Positions 34,519 through 45,347 of a DNA stretch of 64,000 nucleotides are shown here, piece by piece. This DNA is from JBBIQS01 sp037442205 (lineage in GTDB: Bacteria; Myxococcota; Myxococcia; Myxococcales; UBA5297): contig JBBIQS010000031.1 in assembly GCA_037442205.1 (NCBI GenBank), positions 16,613-80,612 on the forward strand, read 5' to 3'. Below the pieces are notes generated by a model that saw only the letters and a list, made by a program, of their open reading frames with translations, ran no database searches and had not been told where the DNA came from. The position numbers were made by a program, and so were the translations under genes. Numbering within the stretch: position 1 is the stretch's first letter; every line of letters begins with the position of its first letter.

Positions 34519-34524
34519 AGTCTA
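34519..34524 (-). promoter_or_regulatory. Candidate -10 element of the OmpA-like gene
   Basis: Minus-strand TAGACT ends 8 nt before the ATG at 34510; only ACAGGGCC separates them, so no usable SD spacing exists. It is one of the leaderless-type arrangements. Confidence 0.35.
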
Positions 34525-34652
34525 GCCGGAATCGGCCCCCGTTCGGGAGGGTCGCCAGGCACCACTGGGTTTCATCGCGGGTGTCGGGGGCGCGTGGTAT
34601 CGAAGACTCGCCCCCGGCGCTCGCAGGGCGCCGACAAAGGAAGAGCTCGCTC

Positions 34653-35915
34653 ATGCCCCGATCCAAGTCCGCGGCGACGGCCAAGACCCCGGCGAAGCGC
34701 GTCGCCCTGGCTCCGGAGGAGGCGCGCGAGTACCTGGTCGGCCAGCTGGGGTTGGCGGCGATGGAGCATCCGGCAGGCGCCTCGGGAGCCAGGGCGCTGC
34801 TGCGGGCGCTCCGGTGCATCCAGCTCGATCCCCTCGACCCGATCGGCAACAACGCCGACCTGGTGGCCATGGCGCGGGTGGATGGGATCGCCCGCGGCGA
34901 GCTGCCCCGGCACCTCTATCCCGGGCACGCCTTCGAGCACTTCGCCAAGGAGCGCTGCCTGCTGCCGGCGGAGGCCTTTCCCTTCTACCGGAACCAGGCC
35001 GCGCAGACCCCGTGGTGGCGGCTGGGCGATCGGCTGCAGCGCCTGCCGGCGGGGATGATCGAGGACGTGCTCAGCGAGGTCCGCGAGCGCGGGCCGGTGT
35101 CGGTCGACGAGCTGGCGCACCGGGGCGAGGTCGAGCCCATCGATTGGAGCGGCTGGAAAGGCACCGGGCGCGCGACGGCGATGGCGATCGAGGTCCTGTG
35201 GACGCGCTGCCAGGTGGTGGTCTGCGGCCGCAAGGGCAAGGCGCGGCTGTACGACGTTCCGGAGCGGGCCCTGCCGAAGGTCGCCGGCCAGCCGGGAGGC
35301 GACTTCGCCCGCTGGGCGCTGCTGGAGCGGGTCGAGGCCGCCGGGCTGCTGTCGCTGGCTGGCGGAGCCCACTGGTCGATGCTCTCCCAGGTGCGCACCT
35401 CGCCGGTCCCGAGGCAGCTGGTTGAGGAAGGGCTGCTGGAGGAGGTCGCGATCCGAGGCTCCACCCGGAGCTACCTCGCGCCGGCCGGGTTCCGCGGGCG
35501 GAATTTCCCCAGTTGTGACGGCCGGATGCGCATCCTGGGTCCGCTCGATCCGCTCCTCTGGGATCGAGGGCTGGTGAAGCAGGTCTTCGATTTCGACTAC
35601 GTCTGGGAGGTCTACAAGCCGGCGCAGCAGCGGAGGTGGGGCTGGTACGTGTGCCCGCTGCTGCACCGCGGGAGGCTGGTCGGGCGCTTCGAGGCGCGGG
35701 TGGAGGAGGGTGCGCTCAAGGTCAGCAAGGTCTGGCGCGAGGCGGGCCAGCGCTTCGACGAGGATGCCTTCGATGCCGCGTTGGCTCGGCACGCTGCCGC
35801 CTGCGGGGCTTCGAAGGTGGTGCGGCCGCCGCGCCGGCCCGCGCCGAGCGCGGAGGCGGGGAACTCACCGGCCAAACAAAAGCGCCGGCCCTCGCGGACC
35901 GGCGCTCTCGAGTGA
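34653..35915 (+). CDS. DNA interstrand crosslink glycosylase, AlkX/YcaQ-like
   Basis: A 420-residue protein of the winged-helix YcaQ (AlkZ/AlkX) family, which unhooks DNA interstrand crosslinks and removes bulky alkylated bases. The catalytic Q-x-D motif is visible as Gln57-Leu-Asp59 in RCIQLDPLDPIG. Other family segments are the HLYPGHAFEHFAKERCLLP stretch and RGPVSVDELA (winged helix), plus the LGPLDPLLWDR and FDFDYVWEVYKP motifs near the C-terminus. ATG 34653 has AAGGAAGAG upstream; the frame extends to 34581 without similarity. The last 30 codons overlap a terminator hairpin serving lon on the other strand. Confidence 0.88.
   Translation: MPRSKSAATAKTPAKRVALAPEEAREYLVGQLGLAAMEHPAGASGARALLRALRCIQLDPLDPIGNNADLVAMARVDGIARGELPRHLYPGHAFEHFAKERCLLPAEAFPFYRNQAAQTPWWRLGDRLQRLPAGMIEDVLSEVRERGPVSVDELAHRGEVEPIDWSGWKGTGRATAMAIEVLWTRCQVVVCGRKGKARLYDVPERALPKVAGQPGGDFARWALLERVEAAGLLSLAGGAHWSMLSQVRTSPVPRQLVEEGLLEEVAIRGSTRSYLAPAGFRGRNFPSCDGRMRILGPLDPLLWDRGLVKQVFDFDYVWEVYKPAQQRRWGWYVCPLLHRGRLVGRFEARVEEGALKVSKVWREAGQRFDEDAFDAALARHAAACGASKVVRPPRRPAPSAEAGNSPAKQKRRPSRTGALE
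35874..35906 (-). terminator. Intrinsic terminator of lon, inside the 3' end of the convergent gene
   Basis: On the minus strand AGCGCCGG (35906-35899) pairs with CCGGCGCT (35888-35881), followed by TTTTGTTT. It lies 28 nt past the lon stop and within the last codons of the AlkX/YcaQ-like gene, so the tail of that protein is constrained by, or evolved from, terminator sequence. Confidence 0.85.
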
Positions 35916-35933
35916 ATCAGCAGCCGACCGAGC

Positions 35934-38387
<2,454 letters not shown>

Positions 38388-38558
38388 GGCAGCCTCTCTC
38401 ACCTTTCCTTAGTCCTTCCGCTCGCTGCTGCTCCGCCGTGCGGCGAACCGAGCGTCATCTCGATGTGTGCCCAAGCAGTCTGTTTCGCCCGTCCGCCAGA
38501 TCTTTTCGGCCCGCCTGCCGCCAAATGCCCGATGTCTCTGGCAGTTTGTCCAAACCCG

Positions 38559-38589
38559 TATAGGGGTTTCGGTAACTTAGCAATTCAAA
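38559..38589 (-). promoter_or_regulatory. Candidate heat-shock (sigma-32-like) promoter of lon
   Basis: On the minus strand TTTGAAT (38589-38583) and CCCCTATA (38566-38559), 16 nt apart, resemble the CTTGAA / CCCCAT-T consensus of sigma-32, and the E. coli lon promoter has a similar pair. The leader to the lon ATG would be about 165 nt. The rest of the 468-nt spacer 38388-38855 holds no supported gene; AT content peaks around this promoter. Confidence 0.4.
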
Positions 38590-38855
38590 TCACTCTGGCA
38601 AGCAAACCTGTCCTCAGCCGGCGCGCGCGGGCCTGAACGGCTGCTTGTCGACTATCGGCATGCCGGCGCGGGGCCATTTACGAGAACAGGCGGCGCTCGG
38701 CGGGATTTCGGGCCCGGCCCCGGGAGGCGGCGCGGCGTTGCACGCGCTGTCGACGCGGTGGTATGCCATCGCTCGATCGGCTCCCTGCCGGTCGGGCGCC
38801 GACCGCGCGGGGCGGAGCGGCGATCCAGGAAAAGCCAATCGCCTCGGGGGCTTCG

Positions 38856-41741
38856 ATGGCATACAGACCCTTCACTCTCGCCGCGGCGGTCATGGGGCTG
38901 CTGGCGGCCACCGGCTGCCCGAGCTCGCCTGGGGCAGGAGCCGCAGACGCCGGTCCGCTCGGCCGCAGCATCGGCGGCAGCGTCTCGGGCCTGCTGGGCA
39001 AGGGGCTGGTGCTGCAGGACAACGGCGGGGACGACCTGGCCATCGCCTCCGACGGGCCCTTCGCCTTCGCCGCCAAGCTCGACGACGGAGCCGCCTTCGC
39101 GGTCAGCGTCAAGGCCCAGCCCGCCGCGCCGGCGCAGACCTGCACCGTCGGCTTCGGCAGCGGGGTCGCCACCGGCTCCGACGTCACCGGCGTCAAGGTG
39201 ACCTGCGCCAAGGACACCTACGAGGTCAAGGTCGCGGTCAGCGGCCTGGCCGACGGCTTCGGAGTGGTGCTGCAGAACAACGGCGGCGACGATCTGATGG
39301 TCGCCGCCAACGGCACCTTCGCCTTCCCCACCAGGCTCGCCGACGGCTCGGGTTTCCAGGTCTCGGTCAAGGCCCAGCCCTTCGGCCAGACCTGCACCGC
39401 CAGCCAGGGCTCGGGGACCCTTGCCGGGGCCAGCCCGGCCACGGCGAGCGTGGTCTGCTCCTCGGTGACCTACTCCGTGGGCGGGACCATTGCCGGCCTG
39501 GCCGCCGGCAAGGTGGTGCTCGAGAACAACGGCGCCGACGCGATCGCGGTCTCCGGCGACCACTTCGCCTTCACCGCCAAGGTGGCCAACGGCGCCGGCT
39601 ACGCGGTGACCGTCAAGGCCCGGCCGCCGGGACAGACCTGCACCGTCGCCCAAGCCAGCGGCACGGTCTGGTACCGCGACGTCACCAGCGTCGCCATCAC
39701 CTGCGCCGAGGCGCGCTACGTCACCGACGGGACGGTCAACGCCCTGGCCACCGCGGCCGACGGGACGATCTACCTGGGCGGCAGCTTCAGCCGCGTCGGC
39801 CGGGCGACCGGCAGCGGGGTCTTGGTGGGCGCCTCGACCGGCCAGGCCCAGGCGAAATTCCCCAGGTTTGCCGGCCTGATCCGGGTCGCCATCCCCGATG
39901 GAACCGGCGGCTTCTACGTCGGCGGCGAGTTTTCGGGGGTCGACGGGCAGGCCCGCGCCAACCTGGCCCACGTGAAGCCCGACGGCTCGCTCGACCAGGC
40001 CTTCAGCCCCAACCCGGACGGCGCGGTGCTCGCGCTGGCGCTGGGGGGCAACGGGGTTCTGTACGTGGGCGGGACCTTCACGCAGATCGGCGGCCAGGCG
40101 CGCAACCGACTCGCGGCGCTCGACGCGACCGGCGCGGCGACCGGCTGGAACCCGGGTGCCGACGCGCCGGTCGCCGCCATGGCTTTCGAAGCCGACGTGC
40201 TCTACATCGGCGGGGCGTTCAAGCAGGTGGGCGGGCAGACCCGCTCGAACCTGGCGGCGATCGACCTCACCGGCGCGCTGACGGGATGGGCGCCGGCCTG
40301 CACCGGGATGGTCTCCGCCCTGGCGGTCGACGGCGGCACCGTCTTCGTCGGGGGCACCTTCAACTCGGTCAACGGCAGCACCCGTTTCCGGCTGGCGGCG
40401 ATCAACGCCGGCACCGGGTCGGTCAGCAACTGGAACCCCGGGGTCAACAGCCAGGTCAACGCCCTGGCGGTGACCCCGACCCGGGTCTACGTCGGCGGCA
40501 GCTTCTGGGGCTACTCCCAACCCTCGCTCCCTGGCCAGTTCTACCAGCAGTTCGGGCTGGTGGCTCTCGAGCGGACCGTGGGCAACAAGGTGGCGAGCTG
40601 GATCCCCGATCCGAAGCTGTCCATGCCAGGAGCGAACCCCGAGGTGACCAGCCTTTCGGTCAGCAACGGCACCGTCTACGTCGGCGGCCTGTTCGACACG
40701 ATTGGCGGCGCCGCCCGGTCCGGCCTCGCCGCGCTCGACGAGAACACCGGCAGGGCCAGCGACTGGGACCCGCACCCCTGGGGGAGCGTGAAGACCATCG
40801 TCCGCGCGGGCAGCGAGGTCTTCATCGGCGGCCAGTTCGCCGGGTTGGGGGGACTGGCGCGCAAGAACCTGGCGGCGATCGATCCGGCGACCGGCGCGCC
40901 GACCGCCTGGGATCCAGGGGCTGACAACCAAGTGAACGCCCTGGCGGTGGCCGGCGGGACGGTCTACGCCGGAGGCGACTTCATTCACGCCGGCGGCGCC
41001 GCGCGCAACCACCTGGCCGCCCTCGACGCGAGCGGGGCGGCGACCAGCTGGAATCCGGACGTCCAGAGCCCGGTCAACGCGCTGGTGGCCGCGGGGGGCC
41101 TGGTCTACGTCGGCGGCTCCTTCGTCCAGGTCGGCGCCACCCGCCGGACCGGCCTGGCGGCCATCGACTCCACCGGCGCGGCCACCGCCTTCAACCCCTC
41201 CGCCGACGATGCGGTGCTGGCGATGGCCCTCAACGGCAGCACGCTCTACGTCAGCGGGTGGTTCGCCAACATCGACGGGAAGGCGCGCAGTGGCCTGGCG
41301 GCCCTCGACCTCACCGGAGCCGCTCTGCCGTGGAACCCGGCGCCGGACGACGTGGTCAGCGGCTACGCCTTCTCCGGCACCACGGTCTACGTCGGCGGCG
41401 GCTTCAGGAACATCGGAGGAAAGGCGCGCACCGGCGTCGCCGCGCTCGACGCCTCCGGCCAGGCCACGGCTTGGGATGCCGCCGCGGATGACGTCGCCAC
41501 GGCGATCGCCCTCGCCGGAGACACGCTCTACGTGGCGGGCTCGTTCGGGCAGATCGGGGGCCAACGCCGAAGTGGTCTCGCTGCCTTCGACGTCAAGACA
41601 GGCGACCTGACCGCCTGGAACCCGTCCGCCTCGTCCGGCGTTTCGACCCTGCTGGTCCAGGGCGAAAACCTGCTCCTCGGAGGCTCGTTCACGACGTTCG
41701 GGAACGAGCCCTGGGCGTCGTACGCCGAGCTGGCGCGCTGA
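38856..41741 (+). CDS. Repeat-built lipoprotein: three N-terminal modules plus a propeller-like repeat array
   Basis: A 961-residue protein from ATG 38856 with a lipoprotein signal (MAYRPFTLAAAVMGLLAATGCPSS, Cys21). Residues ~35-290 hold three ~85-residue modules, each with GLVLQDNGGDDL-like and FAFPTRLADGSGFQV-like strands and one ending Cys. From ~300 to the end are about 14 repeats of ~50 residues reading V-N-A-L-A-V-x-G-G-T-V-Y-V-G-G-x-F, then G-G-x-A-R-x-x-L-A-A-L-D and a TGAATxWNP turn, like delta-60 / beta-propeller proteins of myxobacteria. It is surface exposed and likely an adhesive or structural protein. The frame is open 93 nt upstream but without a signal peptide. Confidence 0.85.
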   Translation: MAYRPFTLAAAVMGLLAATGCPSSPGAGAADAGPLGRSIGGSVSGLLGKGLVLQDNGGDDLAIASDGPFAFAAKLDDGAAFAVSVKAQPAAPAQTCTVGFGSGVATGSDVTGVKVTCAKDTYEVKVAVSGLADGFGVVLQNNGGDDLMVAANGTFAFPTRLADGSGFQVSVKAQPFGQTCTASQGSGTLAGASPATASVVCSSVTYSVGGTIAGLAAGKVVLENNGADAIAVSGDHFAFTAKVANGAGYAVTVKARPPGQTCTVAQASGTVWYRDVTSVAITCAEARYVTDGTVNALATAADGTIYLGGSFSRVGRATGSGVLVGASTGQAQAKFPRFAGLIRVAIPDGTGGFYVGGEFSGVDGQARANLAHVKPDGSLDQAFSPNPDGAVLALALGGNGVLYVGGTFTQIGGQARNRLAALDATGAATGWNPGADAPVAAMAFEADVLYIGGAFKQVGGQTRSNLAAIDLTGALTGWAPACTGMVSALAVDGGTVFVGGTFNSVNGSTRFRLAAINAGTGSVSNWNPGVNSQVNALAVTPTRVYVGGSFWGYSQPSLPGQFYQQFGLVALERTVGNKVASWIPDPKLSMPGANPEVTSLSVSNGTVYVGGLFDTIGGAARSGLAALDENTGRASDWDPHPWGSVKTIVRAGSEVFIGGQFAGLGGLARKNLAAIDPATGAPTAWDPGADNQVNALAVAGGTVYAGGDFIHAGGAARNHLAALDASGAATSWNPDVQSPVNALVAAGGLVYVGGSFVQVGATRRTGLAAIDSTGAATAFNPSADDAVLAMALNGSTLYVSGWFANIDGKARSGLAALDLTGAALPWNPAPDDVVSGYAFSGTTVYVGGGFRNIGGKARTGVAALDASGQATAWDAAADDVATAIALAGDTLYVAGSFGQIGGQRRSGLAAFDVKTGDLTAWNPSASSGVSTLLVQGENLLLGGSFTTFGNEPWASYAELAR

Positions 41742-42123
41742 CGGCGGGCTGGCTCCCGCCCGATGGAGCCCACTCCGCCGCGGCAAAATCAGCCGTTCTC
41801 GGGCCCGCGGTGCTGCCTGCCGAGCATCCCTTTGCCCAAGGAGTTCGGCAGCCTGGGGACGGAAGGCTCTGGCAAGTTGCCGCTCCCCAAGGGCACCTTG
41901 GACCGGCTGGCGGCGATTGGGGCGGGACGCCGCGGCGGCCGGGGCGTCCGACCTCCGCCTCCTTCGACGCCAGCCGCCAGGCTCATCGGATGGCCTGGGG
42001 TTCTCCAGCAAATCCAGGCGATTGGGCGTGGAGCCGCAGGCCGGTGCCGAGCCGGCGACCTTCGGGGCGCCGCGACGGCTTCGAGTCGACGACCGTCCAG
42101 CGGCCCCAGACCTCTCGAGGCCC
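41742..42123. other. 382-nt intergenic region without a supported gene
   Basis: The convergent spacer between the repeat lipoprotein and the small lipoprotein at 42124. Several short frames exist but have shadow-type composition and no SD. No T-run hairpin or copy of the dispersed repeats was seen. Confidence 0.5.
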
Positions 42124-42459
42124 CTATTCCGGCGCCGCGGGAGCAACCGGCTGCGCAGCGGCCGCCGGGCTACAGCGAGCCGGGCCGGTGTCGAGCCTGC
42201 CGGCGAATCGGCCCTCGGTACAGACGAACGCTCGGTCGCGGCAGTGGGCGACCCAGTTCATGTTGGGACCGGACTCCGAGTAGTCGCTGATCGAAATCGC
42301 CGACGGAAGGCAGCCGACCACGCCCGCCGAGGAGGAGGTCAGATAGGCGTCGCGCTCGGCGATTCGCTCCCTCTCGCGCTGCGCGCGCCGCTCGGGACTG
42401 GTGGCGCAGGAAAAGCCCAGGAACATCAGAGCAACAACGGCGATGGTGCGAAGGCGCAT
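42124..42459 (-). CDS. Small lipoprotein, unknown function
   Basis: A 111-residue protein from ATG 42459. The signal MRLRTIAVVALMFLGFSCATS has lipobox Cys18 (GFSC). The first part of the mature protein is a charged helix (PERRAQRERERIAERDAYL), followed by a region with three further Cys (VGCLPSAI, AHCRDRAFVC) likely in disulfides, and a Pro/Ala tail. No family recognised. It is divergent from the CoA-transferase A gene, 217 nt away. A longer start at 42492 lacks a plausible signal. Confidence 0.7.
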   Translation of the reverse strand: MRLRTIAVVALMFLGFSCATSPERRAQRERERIAERDAYLTSSSAGVVGCLPSAISISDYSESGPNMNWVAHCRDRAFVCTEGRFAGRLDTGPARCSPAAAAQPVAPAAPE

Positions 42460-42676
42460 CGGGCCGGCTCTGGAGTGGTTGGCGGCGACCATAGCACCGT
42501 GCCGCAGCCCGGCGGAGCAAGACTCGAAGCGGCGCCCGGTGGGCCTTTCTTGGCCGGTGGCGATGTGCTATCCAGCTTGCGCTTTCGCGCCCGCCTCCGG
42601 GACCGGCGAGCGCTTGGCGACAGAGGGCGCCGGGCTTTGCCGCGAGGGAGCCCGCCCAACCAACCGGCAGGTGCAC

Positions 42677-43378
42677 ATGAACAAGCTCGTCAAGAACGCG
42701 GCCGAGGCGGTGAAGGACATCCCCGACGGCGCCACCGTCATGAGCGGCGGGTTCGGGCTGTGCGGCAACCCCGAGAACTTGATCACCGCCCTGCACGCCA
42801 AGGGCGTGAAGAACCTGACCATCATCTCCAACAACTGCGGCACCACCGACTTCGGGCTGGGGATCCTGCTCAAGGCCGGGCAGGTCAAGCGGATGGTGTC
42901 GAGCTACGTCGGGGAGAACAAGGTCTTCGAGCAGCAGTTCCTCTCCGGGCAGCTGCAGGTGGAGCTCAATCCCCAGGGGACGCTGGCCGAGCGGATCCGG
43001 GCCGGCGGGGCGGGGATCGGCGGTTTCTACGTGCGCACCGGAGTCGGGACCCAGATCGCCGAGGGCAAGGAGACGCGGGTGATCGACGGGCACGAGTACG
43101 TGCTGGAGAGCCCGCTCAAGGCCGACTTCGCGCTGATCCGGGCCTGGAAGGCCGACAAGTGGGGCAACCTGGTCTTCCGCAAGACCACCCGCAACTTCAC
43201 CGCGCTGATGTGCGCGGCGGCCAAGGTCACCATCGTCGAGGCCGAGAACATCGTCGAGGTCGGCGAGCTCGATCCCGACCAGATCCACGTCCCGTCGATC
43301 TACGTCCACCGGCTGTTCCAGGGCTCGGGCTACCAGAAGTGGATCGAGCGGCGCACGGTGCGGCCACGGCCGAGCTAA
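42677..43378 (+). CDS. scoA: 3-oxoacid CoA-transferase, subunit A
   Basis: A 233-residue alpha subunit of a class I CoA-transferase, which moves CoA from succinyl-CoA (or acetyl-CoA) to acetoacetate or other short acids. It shows the family N-terminus DGATVMSGGFGLCGNPENL, the ISNNCGTTDFGLG stretch, GTLAERIRAGGAGIGGFY (CoA-binding loop) and the VVEAENIVEVGEL-like end region. ATG 42677 is preceded by GGCAGGTG. The partner subunit B is at 43978, but a lipoprotein gene and a dispersed repeat separate the two, which is unusual for a pair normally fused or directly adjacent. Confidence 0.92.
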   Translation: MNKLVKNAAEAVKDIPDGATVMSGGFGLCGNPENLITALHAKGVKNLTIISNNCGTTDFGLGILLKAGQVKRMVSSYVGENKVFEQQFLSGQLQVELNPQGTLAERIRAGGAGIGGFYVRTGVGTQIAEGKETRVIDGHEYVLESPLKADFALIRAWKADKWGNLVFRKTTRNFTALMCAAAKVTIVEAENIVEVGELDPDQIHVPSIYVHRLFQGSGYQKWIERRTVRPRPS

Positions 43379-43415
43379 AGACCTTCCGGGAACCTTCAAA
43401 CCAGGAGCAACGAAC

Positions 43416-43802
43416 ATGTCGAAGCGAGTGGCGATCATCTCGATGTTGCTGGGGATTTCGATGGCGGGCTGCGGCGCCGATGCCGGCGGCCACTGGTACG
43501 GGACCTGGACCGGCGAGGCCGGGACCTCGGGCAACCTGGACGTGATGATCCGCCAGTCGGGCGGCGGGGTGGTGGGGACGTTCAGCGGCGCCGGGATGAG
43601 CTGCGTCGAGGTGGCCACGCTGACCGGCGAGGTGAGCGGGGACGAGGTCAAGATGACCGTGAAGCAGACCGCGCCCAACTCGCCCGATGGCCAGCCGCTG
43701 GTGGAGCTGACTGGCAAGGTCACCGACAACAAGATGGACGGCACCTTCCAGATGCAGGGCCGCTGCGGCGCGGGCAAGGGCAGCTTCCAGATCGCCCGCT
43801 AG
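43416..43802 (+). CDS. Small lipoprotein inserted between CoA-transferase genes
   Basis: A 128-residue protein with lipoprotein signal MSKRVAIISMLLGISMAGCGAD (Cys19 in MAGC). The mature part is a short beta-sheet protein with a repeated WYGTWTGEAG / GVVGTFSGAG / VTDNKMDGTFQM pattern and two further Cys, like small lipocalin-type or META-like folds, although I do not recognise a family. AGGAGC lies about 9 nt before the ATG. It sits 37 nt after scoA and 175 nt before scoB, on the same strand. Confidence 0.8.
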   Translation: MSKRVAIISMLLGISMAGCGADAGGHWYGTWTGEAGTSGNLDVMIRQSGGGVVGTFSGAGMSCVEVATLTGEVSGDEVKMTVKQTAPNSPDGQPLVELTGKVTDNKMDGTFQMQGRCGAGKGSFQIAR

Positions 43803-43870
43803 CTTGTGGAGCGGCAGTCCGCCTCCGTTCGCTCCGAGAGGGGCCGGTTGGCCGGTGCCGTTCGTCCCGA

Positions 43871-43937
43871 GTCCTTCGACAGGCTCAGGACAGGCGGAGT
43901 CGAGGGAGGGCGGGCGCACTCCGCTCAGGGTGACCGG
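43871..43937. repeat. REP-like dispersed palindrome, copy C
   Basis: GTCCTTCGACAGGCTCAGGA is followed by CAGGCGGAGTCGAGGGAGGG and ends CTCAGGGTGACCGG, the same mosaic as copies A, B and D. It lies between the inserted lipoprotein gene and scoB. Confidence 0.6.
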
Positions 43938-43977
43938 AGAAAGAACCCGATTCAGGCAGACTTAGGAGACGAGACCG

Positions 43978-44631
43978 ATGGCCCTGACCCGCGAGCAGAT
44001 TGCGATGCGCGCCGCCGCCGAGCTGCGCGACGGCTACTACGTCAACCTGGGCATCGGGCTGCCGACGCTGGTGGCCAACTACGTCCCCAAGGGGATGGAG
44101 GTGGTGCTGCAGTCGGAGAACGGGATGCTGGGGATCGGGCCCTATCCGTACGAGGGCGACGAGGACCCGGACCTGATCAACGCGGGCAAGGAGACGGTGA
44201 CCGAGATCAAGGGCACCGCCTACTTCGACTCGGCGGCCAGCTTCGCGATGATCCGCGGCGGGCACATCGACATGGCAGTGATGGGGGCGATGGAGGTCAG
44301 CGAGCGGGGCGACCTGGCCAACTGGATCATCCCCGGCAAGATGGTGAAGGGGATGGGCGGGGCGATGGACCTGGCGGTGGGTGCCAAGAAGCTGATCGTG
44401 GCCATGGAGCACGAGGCCAAGGGCAAGCCCAAGATCCTCAACAAGTGCTCGCTGCCGATCACCGGCCGTAAGTGCGTCAACTTCATCATCACCGACCTGG
44501 CGTTCCTCGAGGTCACCGACAAGGGGCTGCTGCTGCGCGAGCGCGCCCCCGGGGTCAGCGTCGAGGAGATCCAGTCCAAGACCGAGCCCACGCTGATCGT
44601 CTCGCCCGAGATGCGGGAGATGAAGTTCTAG
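43978..44631 (+). CDS. scoB: 3-oxoacid CoA-transferase, subunit B
   Basis: A 217-residue beta subunit. The catalytic Glu is in LQSENGMLGIGP, the SENG motif that forms the glutamyl-CoA thioester. GYYVNLGIGLPTLVANYVP, AMIRGGHIDMAVMGAMEV and the GKMVKGMGGAMDL run are all typical. With subunit A it makes the complete enzyme for ketone-body or acetoacetate/butyrate metabolism. GGAGACGAG just before ATG 43978 gives the SD. Its separation from scoA by 600 nt means it may have its own promoter. Confidence 0.93.
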   Translation: MALTREQIAMRAAAELRDGYYVNLGIGLPTLVANYVPKGMEVVLQSENGMLGIGPYPYEGDEDPDLINAGKETVTEIKGTAYFDSAASFAMIRGGHIDMAVMGAMEVSERGDLANWIIPGKMVKGMGGAMDLAVGAKKLIVAMEHEAKGKPKILNKCSLPITGRKCVNFIITDLAFLEVTDKGLLLRERAPGVSVEEIQSKTEPTLIVSPEMREMKF

Positions 44632-44821
44632 GCGCCCAGGCAACCTGCAACATCGTTTCCCGTCGGTTGCTCGTTTCGGTTTCCGTCGAGCCGCAGGGCG
44701 CTCGCTCTTCCCCTCACCCCGCTCAACTCTCCGTTGGCTGTATCCGATGGATGCTCCCTCGGCGGCCTCTGCGGACCCAAGTGCCCTGATCGATTCGGCA
44801 AATTCGCCAGGATGAAGACAT

Positions 44822-44857
44822 CCCCTGCTCCCGAGGTGCCAGCCGAGCGAGCAGGGG
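44822..44857. repeat. Short palindromic repeat, copy P2
   Basis: CCCCTGCTC (44822-44830) and GAGCAGGGG (44849-44857) form a perfect 9-bp stem around CCGAGGTGCCAGCCGAGC. The loop and stem match P1 at 17722-17758. It lies in the 308-nt spacer before the MqsR-like operon; the rest of that spacer (44632-44821) holds nothing I can support. Confidence 0.55.
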
Positions 44858-44897
44858 TGCAAGCGATCGCCAGCCGACGACTGGGCGCCGGTTGGGC

Positions 44898-44926
44898 TTG
44901 CCGTTGGAGTTACTCCAAACTAGTCT
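44898..44926 (+). promoter_or_regulatory. Promoter with operator-like palindrome for the MqsRA-like operon
   Basis: TTGCCG (44898-44903) and TAGTCT (44921-44926) are 17 nt apart. The spacer contains the inverted repeat TTGGAG-TTA-CTCCAA (44904-44918), exactly where an antitoxin repressor would block RNA polymerase. MqsA-type antitoxins bind palindromes in their own promoters, so this is the expected position of an autoregulatory operator. The first start codon is 13 nt after the -10. Confidence 0.55.
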
Positions 44927-44939
44927 TGGGGGGTGGGCG

Positions 44940-45347
44940 GTGGAGCCGAGGTACTCTCTGGATGAGGTCAAGGCCGCCGCGGCGGAGGATCGAGTCGAGC
45001 TTGGCGGAAAGCACTTCATGGACCGAGTGGTGCCGTGGCTGCGGTCGCCTCTCAAGGTCCGTTCGTTTGCCGCGGGCGTTCTGGAAGAGCTTTCGCCCGG
45101 AGACTTCTTGGGGCAAGTCGCCTACGGCGACGTCGTTTGTGACGAGTACGGCATTGCGATTTCGGCGGAGCTTCAGACGCGCTTCGGCATCGGTGGCCTC
45201 GTGACCTGGTACGTCAAGCTGCGGCTCGAGCGGGGGCGAGGCGGCAAGACCGTCTTGATGGCCTCGCTGCACGAGCCAGAGCGTGATTTTGATGCTCGGC
45301 GCGTCGGAGGGCCTCTGAAGATCGAGTTCGAACTGAGGGAGTCATGA
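44940..45347 (+). CDS. MqsR-like toxin candidate
   Basis: A 135-residue protein from GTG 44940, preceded by GGGGGG-type SD. It begins YSLDEVKAAA, like the first helix of MqsR, and the core follows the MqsR order: VLEELSPGDF (compare the DFY segment), CDEYGI (compare DVY), TWYVKLRLE (Tyr91, Lys93; compare VYLKI) and VLMASLHEPE (compare VLIVSF). MqsR is a GCU-specific mRNA endoribonuclease. The Lys after DF in E. coli MqsR (Lys56) is not present here, so activity is not assured. It is longer than E. coli MqsR (98 residues). Its last bases overlap the antitoxin start (ATGA). Confidence 0.55.
   Translation: MEPRYSLDEVKAAAAEDRVELGGKHFMDRVVPWLRSPLKVRSFAAGVLEELSPGDFLGQVAYGDVVCDEYGIAISAELQTRFGIGGLVTWYVKLRLERGRGGKTVLMASLHEPERDFDARRVGGPLKIEFELRES

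Noticed and set aside
39000..41700. Regular ~150-nt periodicity resembling a tandem DNA or CRISPR-like array
   Set aside because: The period corresponds to ~50-aa protein repeats in one open frame with diverged DNA; no identical spacered repeats.
38652..42146. A 1164-codon open frame antisense to the repeat lipoprotein
   Set aside because: Periodic only because the sense protein is periodic; no start signal or domain, and the sense strand has a lipoprotein signal and repeats.
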